Shown here in pieces: positions 6,240-15,147 of a stretch of DNA of 31,700 nt. The stretch covers positions 1-31,700 of the forward strand of contig JAGYHM010000002.1 of the NCBI GenBank assembly GCA_018457305.1. The letters are read 5' to 3'. Source of the stretch: Fusobacterium sp. (GTDB lineage: Bacteria > Fusobacteriota > Fusobacteriia > Fusobacteriales > Fusobacteriaceae). The stretch's first letter is position 1. The number at the start of each line of letters is the position of its first letter. The translations under genes and the position numbers were made by a program. The notes beneath the pieces were generated by a model that searched no databases, had not been told where the DNA came from, and saw only the letters and a list, made by a program, of their open reading frames with translations.

Positions 6240-6458
6240 ATGAAAAAAATGTTTAAACTAGAAGGATTAGATTGTGCAAATTGTGCAGCAAAAATTGAGA
6301 AAAGAGTTTCAAAATTAGAGGGTATTAAATCTGTATCTGTAAATTTTATGACAACAAAAATGACTTTAGATATTGAGGGAGATGTTGAAAAAATTTTAAC
6401 AGAGGCTAAAGCTATTGTAAAAGATGTTGAGCCTGATGTAAATATTGTAAAAGCATAA
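6240..6458 (+). CDS. Stand-alone heavy-metal-associated (HMA) domain protein
   Basis: 72 residues making one ferredoxin-like HMA domain. The metal site is GLDCANCA (Cys13-x-x-Cys16), a context typical of the N-terminal domain of Cd/Zn/Pb ATPases (CadA/ZntA) rather than the GMxCxxC of copper chaperones. The fold continues through KIEKRVSKLEGIKSVSVNFMTTKMTL. It has a good site (CGGAGG, 7 bases before ATG). The P-type ATPase that follows has no HMA domain of its own, so this protein probably supplies it in trans, either as a metal chaperone or as a detached regulatory domain. No operator like that of cadC is visible directly upstream, so expression may depend on read-through from cadC. Confidence 0.88.
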   Translation: MKKMFKLEGLDCANCAAKIEKRVSKLEGIKSVSVNFMTTKMTLDIEGDVEKILTEAKAIVKDVEPDVNIVKA

Positions 6459-6460
6459 TA

Positions 6461-6596
6461 AGGGGCGACTGCGGAGATAAATCTCCTGCCGCCCTCTCTC
6501 GTGGGGGGCTCCGCCCCCAAACCCCCATTGGGGTGTCGGGGTCGAAGCCCCGACTAGAAAGGCGAGCAGAACTTTTAGTTCGTGGTGAGCCAAAAA
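6461..6596 (+). repeat. R1-R2 composite repeat, copy b
   Basis: R1 part from 6461 (GGGGCGACTGCGGAG, GGAGATAAATCTCC stem, CCCCCAAACCCCC tail), then a GGGGT...ACCCC type hairpin, then a shortened R2 part (GGCGAGCAGAACTTTTAG to GAGCCAAAA). It begins only two bases after the HMA stop codon and separates that gene from the ATPase. Confidence 0.78.
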
Positions 6597-6650
6597 AAAC
6601 TAATTATAATTTATTTAGATATTAAAATAAAGTTAATGATTGGAGTTAAT

Positions 6651-8492
6651 ATGTTAAAAAGAGAATGGAGAATTTTTTGGGGTTTAATCTTATTTGCTTT
6701 AGGAATTTTCTTAGGAAGAACAAATCAAAATTTTGAAATAATTACCTTGCTTATAGCCTACTCTATTGCTGGTAGTGCTGTCTTATTAAAAGCATTTAAA
6801 AATATTAAAAAGGGAGAAATCTTTGATGAAAACTTTTTAATGGCAGTTGCAACGACTGGTGCAATTCTTATAAAAGAGTACCCAGAAGCAGTTGCCGTTA
6901 TGATTTTCTATGAAGTGGGAGAATTATTTCAATCTTATGCAGTTGCCAAATCAAGAAAATCAATTTCAGAACTAATGGATATAAAGCCAGAATATGCAAA
7001 TGTTATAAGAGAAAATAAAGTAATAAAAGTTGAGCCTGATGAAGTTTATCTTGATGAAATTATAGAAATTAAAGCTGGAGAAAGAATTCCACTTGATGCC
7101 ATTGTTATAAAAGGAAACTCAACTGTTGATACTTCTGCATTAACTGGGGAATCTATGCCAGTTGAAGTTTTTGAAAATTCAAGAATTTTAAGTGGTTGTA
7201 TAAATATAAATGGACTTTTACAAGCCAAAGTTACAAAAGAATATTATGATTCAACTGTTATGAAAATTTTAGATTTAGTTGAAAATTCGGCAATAAAAAA
7301 ATCTAAATCCGAAAGACTTATTACAAAATTTGCAAAAATTTATACACCTATCGTAGTTTTCTTAGCTGTACTTCTTGCTATTATTCCACCTTTTGTTTTG
7401 GGCTATGATAATTTTCAAGTGTGGCTATTTAGAGCTTTTACTTTTTTGGTTGTGTCTTGCCCTTGTGCCTTTGTTATTTCTGTGCCAATGAGTTTTTTTG
7501 GAGGAATTGGAGCAGCATCTAAGGCAGGAGTTCTTGTAAAGGGAGGAAATTATTTAGAAACTCTTGCAAAACTTGATACTGTTGTCTTTGACAAAACTGG
7601 GACTCTTACTAAAGGAGTATTCTCTGTTCAAAATGTTGTATCTCTTAAAGATGATATAGGCAAAGATGAATTATTAGAATATTCAGCACTGACTGAATCG
7701 GTTTCTAATCATCCAATAGCAAAATCTATCGTTAAATATTATGCTAAGGCTATTGATAATAATTTAATTTCAAATTCAAAAGAAATTTCTGGAAAAGGTA
7801 TTGAAGCAATTATAAAAAATAAAAAAGTTCGTATCGGAAATGAAAAACTTATAAACATTCCGAGTGATTTAAAAATTGAAAGTTTAGGAGCTATTCTATA
7901 TGTGGAAATAGATGGTGATTTTATTGGTTATATAGTTATCGCTGATGAAATAAAAAATGATGCTAAAAATTCTATTCAAAATTTAAAAGACAGTGGAATT
8001 TCTGAAACTGTTATGCTAACAGGTGATATTAAAAAAATAGCAGAAGCAGTTGGAAAAGAATTAAATATTGATGAAGTTTATGCAGAACTTTTACCTAATA
8101 ATAAGGTTGAAATTTTAGAAAATATTATCTCTGAAAAAAATAATAAAAATAAAATTGCCTTCGTTGGGGACGGAATAAATGATGCTCCTGTTCTTGCAAG
8201 AGCAGATGTAGGAATTGCTATGGGTGGAATTGGTTCTGACGCTGCCATTGAAGCAGCTGATGTTGTCTTAATGACAGATGAAATTTCAAAATTAGTTTCT
8301 GCTATTCATATTGCTAGAAAAACTTTAAAGATTGCTAACCAAAATATAGTTCTTGCCTTTGGGGTAAAAGTTTTATTTTTAGGACTTAGTGTCTTTGGTT
8401 TAACTTCTATGTGGGGGGCAGTTTTTGCAGATGTAGGTGTAACTATAATTGCAATTTTAAATTCTTTAAGAACTTTAAAAGTTGATAAATAA
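6651..8492 (+). CDS. cadA: P1B-2-type Cd/Zn/Pb-exporting ATPase lacking its HMA domain
   Basis: About 613 residues from the ATG at 6651 (GGAG 5 bases upstream); a longer reading from 6582 has no such site and runs through repeat DNA. All P-type landmarks are present: TGES (165-168, actuator), SCPCAF with the CPC metal site (Cys270, Cys272), the phosphorylated Asp314 in DKTGTLT, His354-Pro355 in the nucleotide domain, and GDGIND (Asp507). Lys573 and Asp594 in the last helices (KVLFLGLSVFG; MWGAVFADVG) are the family's marks for Zn/Cd/Pb transport, so it is not a copper pump. The protein exports toxic divalent metal across the inner membrane. The usual N-terminal HMA domain is absent and is encoded separately just upstream. 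Probably controlled by the CadC-like repressor. Confidence 0.93.
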   Translation: MLKREWRIFWGLILFALGIFLGRTNQNFEIITLLIAYSIAGSAVLLKAFKNIKKGEIFDENFLMAVATTGAILIKEYPEAVAVMIFYEVGELFQSYAVAKSRKSISELMDIKPEYANVIRENKVIKVEPDEVYLDEIIEIKAGERIPLDAIVIKGNSTVDTSALTGESMPVEVFENSRILSGCININGLLQAKVTKEYYDSTVMKILDLVENSAIKKSKSERLITKFAKIYTPIVVFLAVLLAIIPPFVLGYDNFQVWLFRAFTFLVVSCPCAFVISVPMSFFGGIGAASKAGVLVKGGNYLETLAKLDTVVFDKTGTLTKGVFSVQNVVSLKDDIGKDELLEYSALTESVSNHPIAKSIVKYYAKAIDNNLISNSKEISGKGIEAIIKNKKVRIGNEKLINIPSDLKIESLGAILYVEIDGDFIGYIVIADEIKNDAKNSIQNLKDSGISETVMLTGDIKKIAEAVGKELNIDEVYAELLPNNKVEILENIISEKNNKNKIAFVGDGINDAPVLARADVGIAMGGIGSDAAIEAADVVLMTDEISKLVSAIHIARKTLKIANQNIVLAFGVKVLFLGLSVFGLTSMWGAVFADVGVTIIAILNSLRTLKVDK

Positions 8493-8499
8493 AAAAATT

Positions 8500-8574
8500 T
8501 GGGCGACTGCGGAGATAAATCTCCTGTCGCCCTTTCTTGTGGGGGCTTCGCCCCCAAAACCCCTAAATAAAAAA
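8500..8574 (+). repeat. R1 GC-rich structured repeat, copy c
   Basis: Nearly the same as copy b: GGGCGACTGCGGAG, GGAGATAAATCTCC stem, then GGGGGCTTCGCCCCC and AAAACCCC. It starts eight bases after the ATPase stop codon. With the hairpin at 8581 and R3 copy b it fills the gene-free stretch 8493-8816. Confidence 0.8.
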
Positions 8575-8580
8575 TAATTA

Positions 8581-8627
8581 TCTTAGAGCCTTTAATCAGG
8601 TTCTACTCTGATAAAAACGCTCTAAGA
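8581..8627. repeat. Nested inverted repeat (possible structured RNA)
   Basis: TCTTAGAGC (8581-8589) pairs with GCTCTAAGA (8619-8627), and ATCAG pairs with CTGAT inside. It lies between R1 copy c and R3 copy b; no T-run follows. Confidence 0.55.
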
Positions 8628-8640
8628 AAAACAAGTTCTC

Positions 8641-8817
8641 TAAGAGCCTTTAAAATTTCTCAGTAAAAACTTGTAATGAGTTTTAGAAAAAGCTTGCGTG
8701 TTTGAGCGTAGCGAGTTTGCAAGTTTTTCTTAACGAATTAGAGTTTTTACGGTTAAAGAAATTTTGGGCTCGTAAAGGCTTTTTGTTTACTTTTTTGCCC
8801 GTAAAAAAGTAAAATAT
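8641..8817 (+). repeat. R3 177-bp repeat, copy b
   Basis: Second copy of 6020-6196. Here the stem near 8695-8725 reads CTTGC...GCAAG (CTTGT in copy a, a G-U pair), so pairing is kept despite the change. Its terminal AT-rich hairpin touches the stop codon of the convergent glutaredoxin-like gene and may serve as its terminator. Confidence 0.9.
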
Positions 8818-9065
8818 TAAATCTCAAAAACATCATCCCCAATAATAAGTTTATTATCTTCTGTAAGTATTGTTGGAATACCTATATACCCCTCTTTTCT
8901 GACTTCTTCAAATTCTTTTTTGTTATCTCTTAAAGCTAAAAATTCTTTTAAATTTGTAACATTAGCTGTTATATCTATAAATTCATATCTATAAGAAATC
9001 CCATCTAAATATTCAAAGGCTTCCACACAATCTTCACATATTCTACTACCATAAAATTTATTCAT
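8817..9065 (-). CDS. Glutaredoxin-like protein with CEDC motif
   Basis: 82 residues with a thioredoxin fold. The redox motif is Cys10-Glu-Asp-Cys13 near the start (YGSRICEDCVEAFEYL), and the cis-proline region is GYIGIPTILTEDNKLIIGDD, ending in the family's G-D-D pattern. It probably reduces disulfides or mixed thiols in the cytoplasm; the acidic active site (CEDC instead of CPYC) is unusual, so the partner is unclear. The GGGAGG site fits the ATG at 9065. It converges on the metal cluster, with R3 copy b at its 3' end, and diverges from the GNAT gene. Grouping with metal stress is only suggestive. Confidence 0.8.
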   Translation of the reverse strand: MNKFYGSRICEDCVEAFEYLDGISYRYEFIDITANVTNLKEFLALRDNKKEFEEVRKEGYIGIPTILTEDNKLIIGDDVFEI

Positions 9066-9151
9066 TTTTCCCTCCCTATAATCTAAAAAATTGTTTTATT
9101 TCTTTGATAAAATTATATCATAAAAAATATTAAGAAAATATATGTTTTTTC

Positions 9152-9160
9152 TGTTATAAT
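9152..9160 (+). promoter_or_regulatory. Extended -10 promoter of the GNAT-eutJ pair
   Basis: TGTTATAAT has the extended -10 form (TG-N-TATAAT). No good -35 box lies 17 bases upstream. Transcription would start near 9167, giving a short leader with AGGAGG. Confidence 0.65.
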
Positions 9161-9188
9161 ATATTTATTAAAACTAGGAGGAAATATT

Positions 9189-9458
9189 ATGGAAATTATT
9201 CACTATGAAGGACAAGGTTTTTATATACATGATGCAAATAAAGATATTCTAGCTCAATTAGAATATAAAAGAGTAAATAATATTTTAACAGCTGACCATA
9301 CAGAAGTTTCTGAAAGTTTAAAAGGACAAGGAATTGCTGGAAAATTATTTAATGAACTTGTAAAATATGCTAGAGAAAATAATTATAAAATAAATCCAGT
9401 GTGTACTTATGTGCAAAAAAAACTTGAGAAACCTGACTACGATGATTTGAAAATTTAA
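9189..9458 (+). CDS. Small GNAT-family N-acetyltransferase (Acetyltransf_CG type)
   Basis: 89 residues, matching the short GNAT group sometimes annotated YjdJ-like. The order is two N-terminal strands (GQGFYIHD, ILAQLEYKRV), ILTADHTEVSESLKGQGIAGKLFNELVKYAREN with the Q/R-G-x-G-x-A acetyl-CoA loop (KGQGIAGKL), and the terminal INPVCTYVQKKLEK, typical of this group. The substrate is unknown; members may acetylate small amines or bind acetyl-CoA. AGGAGG lies close to the ATG. The next gene, an EutJ-like protein, starts 26 bases after the stop, so the two are probably co-transcribed. Confidence 0.88.
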   Translation: MEIIHYEGQGFYIHDANKDILAQLEYKRVNNILTADHTEVSESLKGQGIAGKLFNELVKYARENNYKINPVCTYVQKKLEKPDYDDLKI

Positions 9459-9484
9459 AAATTTAAAAAATGAGGTGATATGTT

Positions 9485-10393
9485 TTGGATTTAAAAAAAG
9501 CAAATAAATATATAAAAGATTTTGAAAAAACTTTAAAAAAACCTGTATTAGATTTTGATAAATCTGAATTTTATGTAGGTGTAGATTTAGGAACTGCCAA
9601 CATAGTAATTACAATACTTGACAAAAATGGTAAGCCTGTGGCCGGAGCAACGAGAAGGTCAAGAGTTGTTAGAGATGGTATCGTTGTTGATTTTGTTGGA
9701 GCAATAAATATTGTTAAAGAATTAAAAAGAGGACTTGAAGAAAAATTAGGAATAGAAATAAATAAAGGTTACACTGCTATTCCCCCTGGTGTAGAAAAGG
9801 GAAGTGTCAAAGCTATTGTAAATGTAGTTGAGAGTGCAGGTATAGATGTTTTAGAAGTTGTTGATGAACCGACTGCTGCTTCTTATGTTCTTGGAATTGA
9901 AAATGGAGCTGTTGTTGATGTTGGTGGTGGAACAACTGGAATAAGTATTCTAAAAAATGGAGAAGTTATTTTTGTTGCAGATGAGCCAACTGGTGGAACT
10001 CATATGACTTTGGTTATTGCTGGAAGTATGGGGATTGATTTTGAAAAAGCAGAAGATCTTAAATTGAATCGTAAAAAAGAAGATGAGGTTTTTGTAAAGA
10101 TTGCTCCCGTTTTAGAAAAAATGGCTTCAATAACAAAAAGATTTATTGATGGAAAAGATGTAAAAGATATTTATTTAGTTGGTGGAGCTTGTACTTTTAA
10201 AGAATCTGAAAATGTATTTAAAAAAGTTTTAGAAATAGATTCAGTTTATAAACCATATATGCCAGTTTATATTACACCAATTGGTATTGCTCTAACTGGT
10301 TTAAAAAATAAAATCAAAAGTGAAGAAAAAACTAAAGAGAAAAAAACTAAAAAAATAACTAAGAAAAGAGTGAAAAAAGAAGATAAAAAATAA
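9485..10393 (+). CDS. eutJ: EutJ-like actin-fold ATPase with Lys-rich tail
   Basis: 302 residues, matching EutJ of ethanolamine-utilisation operons almost end to end. Phosphate 1 motif: FYVGVDLGTANIVITILD (~residue 28); then VVRDGIVVDFVGA, IPPGVEKGS, VDEPTAASYVLGI, the second phosphate loop VVDVGGGTTGISI, and the adenosine motif VGGACTFKES. The fold is that of actin/Hsp70 ATPases; EutJ is thought to act as a chaperone for eut enzymes or shell, but its task is unproven. The start is TTG at 9485 with GAGGTG 7 bases before; an ATG at 9480 is out of frame. Oddities: no other eut gene is within the window, and the C-terminus has about 30 extra residues dominated by lysine (KTKEKKTKKITKKRVKKED). 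Confidence 0.9.
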   Translation: MDLKKANKYIKDFEKTLKKPVLDFDKSEFYVGVDLGTANIVITILDKNGKPVAGATRRSRVVRDGIVVDFVGAINIVKELKRGLEEKLGIEINKGYTAIPPGVEKGSVKAIVNVVESAGIDVLEVVDEPTAASYVLGIENGAVVDVGGGTTGISILKNGEVIFVADEPTGGTHMTLVIAGSMGIDFEKAEDLKLNRKKEDEVFVKIAPVLEKMASITKRFIDGKDVKDIYLVGGACTFKESENVFKKVLEIDSVYKPYMPVYITPIGIALTGLKNKIKSEEKTKEKKTKKITKKRVKKEDKK

Positions 10394-10400
10394 TTTTTTG

Positions 10401-10430
10401 AGAGGCTGTTACAAATTTGTAACAGCCTCT
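10401..10430. terminator. Bidirectional intrinsic terminator between eutJ and lrgB
   Basis: A perfect 30-base palindrome (AGAGGCTGTTACAAA and its complement). It is followed by TTTATTTT on the plus strand and CAAAAAATTATTTTTT on the minus strand, so it can end both convergent genes. Confidence 0.9.
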
Positions 10431-10435
10431 TTATT

Positions 10436-11128
10436 TTAAATTAAAAATTTTAAAATTGGTGCCCAAATAAGAGTTAAAATTCCTGCTATAACTATTGAGA
10501 GAGCAGACATTGAGCCTTCAATTTCTCCCATTTCTATCGCCTTTGATGTCCCAACAGCATGACTTGCAACCCCTATTCCTATTCCCTTTGCAACAGAATG
10601 TTTTATTCCAAAAATTTTACAAATAAAAGGGGCAGAAACATTCCCCGTAATTCCAGTTATTATTATACTTAAAACTGTTAGGGCAGGTATACCACCTATC
10701 ATAGAACTAACTTCTATTCCTATCGGTGTTGTAATTGATTTTGGCATAAAAGATAAAAGTAATTTTTCATCTATATCTAAAATTTTTCCCAAAACTATAA
10801 CCGATATGATTGCAGAAAAAGAGCCAACAGTTGCTCCTACCATAACAGGAATAAAATGCTTTTTAAATAAATCCCACTGTTTATATAATGGCAAAGCTAA
10901 AGCAACAGTTGCAGGTGCTAGAAAAAATAAAATTATATTTCCACCTTGAAAATAACTTTCAGTTGAAATATTAAAAAATTTCAAAATAGAAATTACTATT
11001 ACTATTGCTATTAAAAGTGGATTACACAGTGGGGTATTTGATTTTTTAAATAAAAATTTTCCTATTTCAAAAGCCACATAAGAAATTATAAGTCCAAAAA
11101 ATGGATTATTCACAATTAAATCTTTCAT
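10436..11128 (-). CDS. lrgB: LrgB/CidB-family membrane protein
   Basis: 230 residues, highly hydrophobic, with about six to seven membrane segments. The family signature is clear: FFLAPATVALALPLYKQWD, LSFMPKSITTPIGIEVSSMIGG, then GIGIGVASHAVGTSKAIEMGE. LrgB works with LrgA (118-residue gene at 11277-11633); in other bacteria the pair influences murein hydrolase activity, lysis and pyruvate or short-acid transport. In most genomes lrgA and lrgB abut; here a 148-base gap containing an R2 repeat separates them on the same strand. The ATG at 11128 has only a weak GAGAGG-like site. The gene stops against the shared terminator at 10401-10430. Confidence 0.93.
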   Translation of the reverse strand: MKDLIVNNPFFGLIISYVAFEIGKFLFKKSNTPLCNPLLIAIVIVISILKFFNISTESYFQGGNIILFFLAPATVALALPLYKQWDLFKKHFIPVMVGATVGSFSAIISVIVLGKILDIDEKLLLSFMPKSITTPIGIEVSSMIGGIPALTVLSIIITGITGNVSAPFICKIFGIKHSVAKGIGIGVASHAVGTSKAIEMGEIEGSMSALSIVIAGILTLIWAPILKFLI

Positions 11129-11206
11129 TTATTTTATTCCTCTCTTTTTTATTTTTTATTCTAATTTATTTTAGATTTACCTCAACGAAATAAATTTCTT
11201 TAAAGT

Positions 11207-11271
11207 GTGAGTGCGACGCCACCGCGTCGCCAGCCAATAGGCGAGCAGGACTTTTAGTCCGTGGCGAGCCC
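11207..11271 (+). repeat. R2 GC-rich structured repeat, copy c (between lrgA and lrgB)
   Basis: GCGACGCCACCGCGTCGC-type hairpin followed by GGCGAGCAGGACTTTTAGTCC and a GGCGAGCC end, close to copy b at 6561. No R1 part accompanies it. It lies in plus orientation, opposite to lrgA and lrgB. Confidence 0.75.
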
Positions 11272-11276
11272 ATAAA

Positions 11277-11633
11277 TTAAATTTTATTTTTTCTTTCTAA
11301 AAATTCAATCATAAACTGTACTATCTTTCCAGTTATCCCCATAGTAATAAAAGTTGTAAATATTATTAAAAAAATAACTTTCAAAAAAGTTCCATTCAAA
11401 TGATGAATATAATCCAAAATTTTAACTCCCAGTGGAAGAAAAAAAATAGTCATATTTACTAATAAAAAAGATGTTGCTCTTTCTATTTTTTCTACTTTTA
11501 ATATTTTAAAATACAAAAGCAAAAATAATAAAATCATCCCCATTATTGTTCCTGGAATTGGAAGATGTAAAATTGTAGAAAGTAATATACCTGCATAATT
11601 TATAGCAAAAATAATAAAAAATTCTTGTATCAT
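11277..11633 (-). CDS. lrgA: LrgA/CidA-family holin-like protein
   Basis: 118 residues with four membrane segments. The CidA/LrgA hallmark GILLSTILHLPIPGTIMGMILLFLLL is complete (P-I-P-G-x-x-x-G), followed by LLVNMTIFFLPLGVKILDY. The C-terminal end is short and charged (EFLERKNKI). Proteins of this family are holin-like and act with LrgB in controlling lysis or export. GGAGAATTTT precedes the ATG. R1 copy d lies directly upstream, within what should be its promoter region, so transcription could be affected by the repeat. Confidence 0.92.
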   Translation of the reverse strand: MIQEFFIIFAINYAGILLSTILHLPIPGTIMGMILLFLLLYFKILKVEKIERATSFLLVNMTIFFLPLGVKILDYIHHLNGTFLKVIFLIIFTTFITMGITGKIVQFMIEFLERKNKI

Positions 11634-11659
11634 AAAATTCTCCTAAACTAATTTTTTAA

Positions 11660-11731
11660 GTGGGGAAACTGCGTTCACTCTGTTCACTGTTTCCCCTCTC
11701 TGCGAGGCTTGGGGCTTCGCCCCAAACCCCA
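11660..11731 (+). repeat. R1 GC-rich structured repeat, copy d
   Basis: Belongs to a subgroup with the copy at 20699: both have GCGTTC-C-CTC-GTTCACTG-like stems and share CCCCTCTCTGCGAGGCTTGG. It ends GGGGCTTCGCCCC-AAACCCC. It lies between lysS and lrgA. Confidence 0.75.
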
Positions 11732-11763
11732 GTCAAATTATGATTATTGATTATTAAAACAAA

Positions 11764-11786
11764 GAAGTGGAAAATTTCCACTCCTC
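11764..11786 (-). terminator. Intrinsic terminator of lysS
   Basis: On the minus strand GGAGTGGAAA and TTTCCACTTC form a stem that is followed by TTTGTTTTAAT, about 20 bases after the lysS stop. Confidence 0.75.
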
Positions 11787-11806
11787 TAAAATTTATTTTT
11801 TAATTT

Positions 11807-13309
<1,503 letters not shown>

Positions 13310-13323
13310 TTAAGACTAATAAA

Positions 13324-14724
13324 TTATCTCATTGCATTTACTTCAGCTTGGGCTCTTCTTATTAAGTCTTTATCTTTTGATGATTGCTTAATAAGTGAAA
13401 GATATCTCAAAGCCTTTATTCTATTTCCAGATTTAACATACTGTTGCATTAAATTATAATAAATGTCTGCTTTCTTGTCCTTAGATTTTGCTTGTGAAAG
13501 TCTTTTTTTATAACCTTGTACTTTTGGTTTTATACTATTTATATTTCCCTCTATTTTTTTAACTTCTCTCTTAACTTCTTTTTTTACTTTTATTTGCTCT
13601 TCTACTTTTTTCTTTGCCTTTGATTTAATTTCTTCTTTTGCTTTCTCTACTTTCACTTTTTCTATTTTTATCTGCTCTTTTGCTTTTGCTTCTGTATCTT
13701 CTCTTAAACTTTGAGCCTCACTAGAGATATTATTAACAACTTCCTCAACTGTTTCTTTTTCATTTTTAAGTGTCTTCTCTATAACATCTGGAAAATTATT
13801 TTTCATAAAAATAATATCTTTTTTGTCTTTAATATCTTTATTATTTATATATTTTGCTAAAGAATTTTGTAAATCTTTATTACTTGTTTCATATATATTT
13901 TGTGGAATATATACTCTTTTATTTGTTAAAGTTGCAGCTTCTAATATCAATCTCTTTTCTTCATCACTAAAAGAAGAAATATCAGATTTTAAAACTCCTA
14001 ATGCTTCATTCATTATTCTATTATTTTTATTAACATAGCCATATTTTAAAAGTTGATAACTAACATTTTTATAATTTTTTCCATTTGGATAATAGATTTT
14101 ATATAAAGTTACAGCATCTTTCAAAGTTTTATTATTTTTTGATGAGTTTTCAAGTATTATATCATACATATTTTTTTCTGAAAAATTATTTTTACTTGTT
14201 GCAATAATATTTATCTTTCTTGTCAAAGAACCATTACTATATAAATTTAAAGTATAATCTCCTCTGTAAATAGTTCTAAAATATAGTTTATTATTAGATA
14301 TTTTAGCTCGTGGTGTAGTATTTTTTGGAGCTGTTTCAACTTTTACTTTTGTTTCTCCATTAAGTGGTAAAACTAAATATTTCCCAACTAAAATTTCGTA
14401 AGTAGATTTTTTTTCTAAAACTTCTAATTTCTCTCCACCTTTAAGTCTATTTTTTATTTCATCTAAATAAGATTTAACATTTGAACTTTTTAAAACTTCT
14501 TTTTCTTCTACTATTTTTTCAGTTAAAATTTCTGAACCTTTTTCAGCTTTTGGAGCTAATATATCCGTTCCAAAATTTCCAATTTCTACAAGCTCTCCTG
14601 TATCTCTATTTCCACCATTAAATATATCTCCTATTCCATCAAATACTCTTTGAGTATTGAGACTTGTACAAGAAGTTAAGGTTAAAGCCAAAAACATTCC
14701 ACACACTTTTTTCAAATTTTTCAT
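13324..14724 (-). CDS. Large outer-envelope lipoprotein of unknown function
   Basis: 466 residues. The N-terminus is a lipoprotein signal: MKNLKKVCGMFLALTLTSC with lipobox LTSC, so Cys19 would be acylated. Residues ~100-170 look like a small beta domain (STYEILVGKYLVLPLNGE, YRGDYTLNLYSNGSLTRKINII). A helical middle with TPR-like pairs follows (LKDAVTLYKIYYPNGKNYKN). Residues ~335-405 are an extremely Lys/Glu-rich coiled coil (KAKEEIKSKAKKKVEEQI). A final helix pair (KKADIYYNLMQQYVKSGNRI, KALRYLSLIK) resembles a TPR. A periplasmic scaffold or peptidoglycan-associated role is possible but not shown. GGGAGGG lies about 11 bases before the ATG. It is flanked on the same strand by lysS and a hypothetical gene. 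Confidence 0.85.
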   Translation of the reverse strand: MKNLKKVCGMFLALTLTSCTSLNTQRVFDGIGDIFNGGNRDTGELVEIGNFGTDILAPKAEKGSEILTEKIVEEKEVLKSSNVKSYLDEIKNRLKGGEKLEVLEKKSTYEILVGKYLVLPLNGETKVKVETAPKNTTPRAKISNNKLYFRTIYRGDYTLNLYSNGSLTRKINIIATSKNNFSEKNMYDIILENSSKNNKTLKDAVTLYKIYYPNGKNYKNVSYQLLKYGYVNKNNRIMNEALGVLKSDISSFSDEEKRLILEAATLTNKRVYIPQNIYETSNKDLQNSLAKYINNKDIKDKKDIIFMKNNFPDVIEKTLKNEKETVEEVVNNISSEAQSLREDTEAKAKEQIKIEKVKVEKAKEEIKSKAKKKVEEQIKVKKEVKREVKKIEGNINSIKPKVQGYKKRLSQAKSKDKKADIYYNLMQQYVKSGNRIKALRYLSLIKQSSKDKDLIRRAQAEVNAMR

Positions 14725-14763
14725 TTTATATTTTACCCTCCCAATTTATAAAAGTAAAATTTT

Positions 14764-15147
14764 CTAAATTTCTTTTATAGAAAAATTTATTTCATTTAAT
14801 TTTTCATTATTTATATCATATATTTCATATACAACAGAAAATATTTTTTGTTCTTCATCATAAGAATAATTTTTCCCTAAAAAAAACAAATAATATTCAA
14901 AATTTTCAGTTTTATATAAACACTTATTTTTTTCTCCATTAAATTTTATTTTAAAGTTATTATTCTCTCTAATAATATTTATTATTTTATCTTTTAAAGA
15001 AAGTTCACAAAAGCCAAATTTACTCTGATACATATATTTTCTATTATTATTTTCAAGAAAAACATTTCCCTTAACTATTTCAAAATATTTTTCTCCATAC
15101 ATATCTTGATGTTTTACAATAAATTTATTATTAAAGATATTCTTCAT
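14764..15147 (-). CDS. Hypothetical 127-residue protein
   Basis: No family recognised. The protein is rich in Asn, Lys, Tyr and Phe with predicted alternating strands (NKFIVKHQDMYGEKYFEIVK, FKIKFNGEKNKCLYKTE, YEIYDINNEKLNEINFSI) and no signal peptide or membrane helix; it may be a small beta-sandwich or barrel. Its start lies inside the end of the DUF1292 gene (17-base overlap), which argues for translational coupling and for being a true gene. The lipoprotein gene starts 39 bases after its stop. Confidence 0.7.
   Translation of the reverse strand: MKNIFNNKFIVKHQDMYGEKYFEIVKGNVFLENNNRKYMYQSKFGFCELSLKDKIINIIRENNNFKIKFNGEKNKCLYKTENFEYYLFFLGKNYSYDEEQKIFSVVYEIYDINNEKLNEINFSIKEI

Noticed and set aside
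6582..6650. Longer N-terminus of the P-type ATPase from 6582
   Set aside because: It would read through the end of an R2 repeat, has no ribosome-binding site, and adds residues unlike the family; the ATG at 6651 has GGAG in place.
6240..8492. Copper chaperone and CopA-type copper pump
   Set aside because: The HMA site is GLDCANC, the ATPase has CPC with Lys573 and Asp594 typical of Zn/Cd/Pb pumps, and the regulator is CadC-like, not CsoR or CopY.
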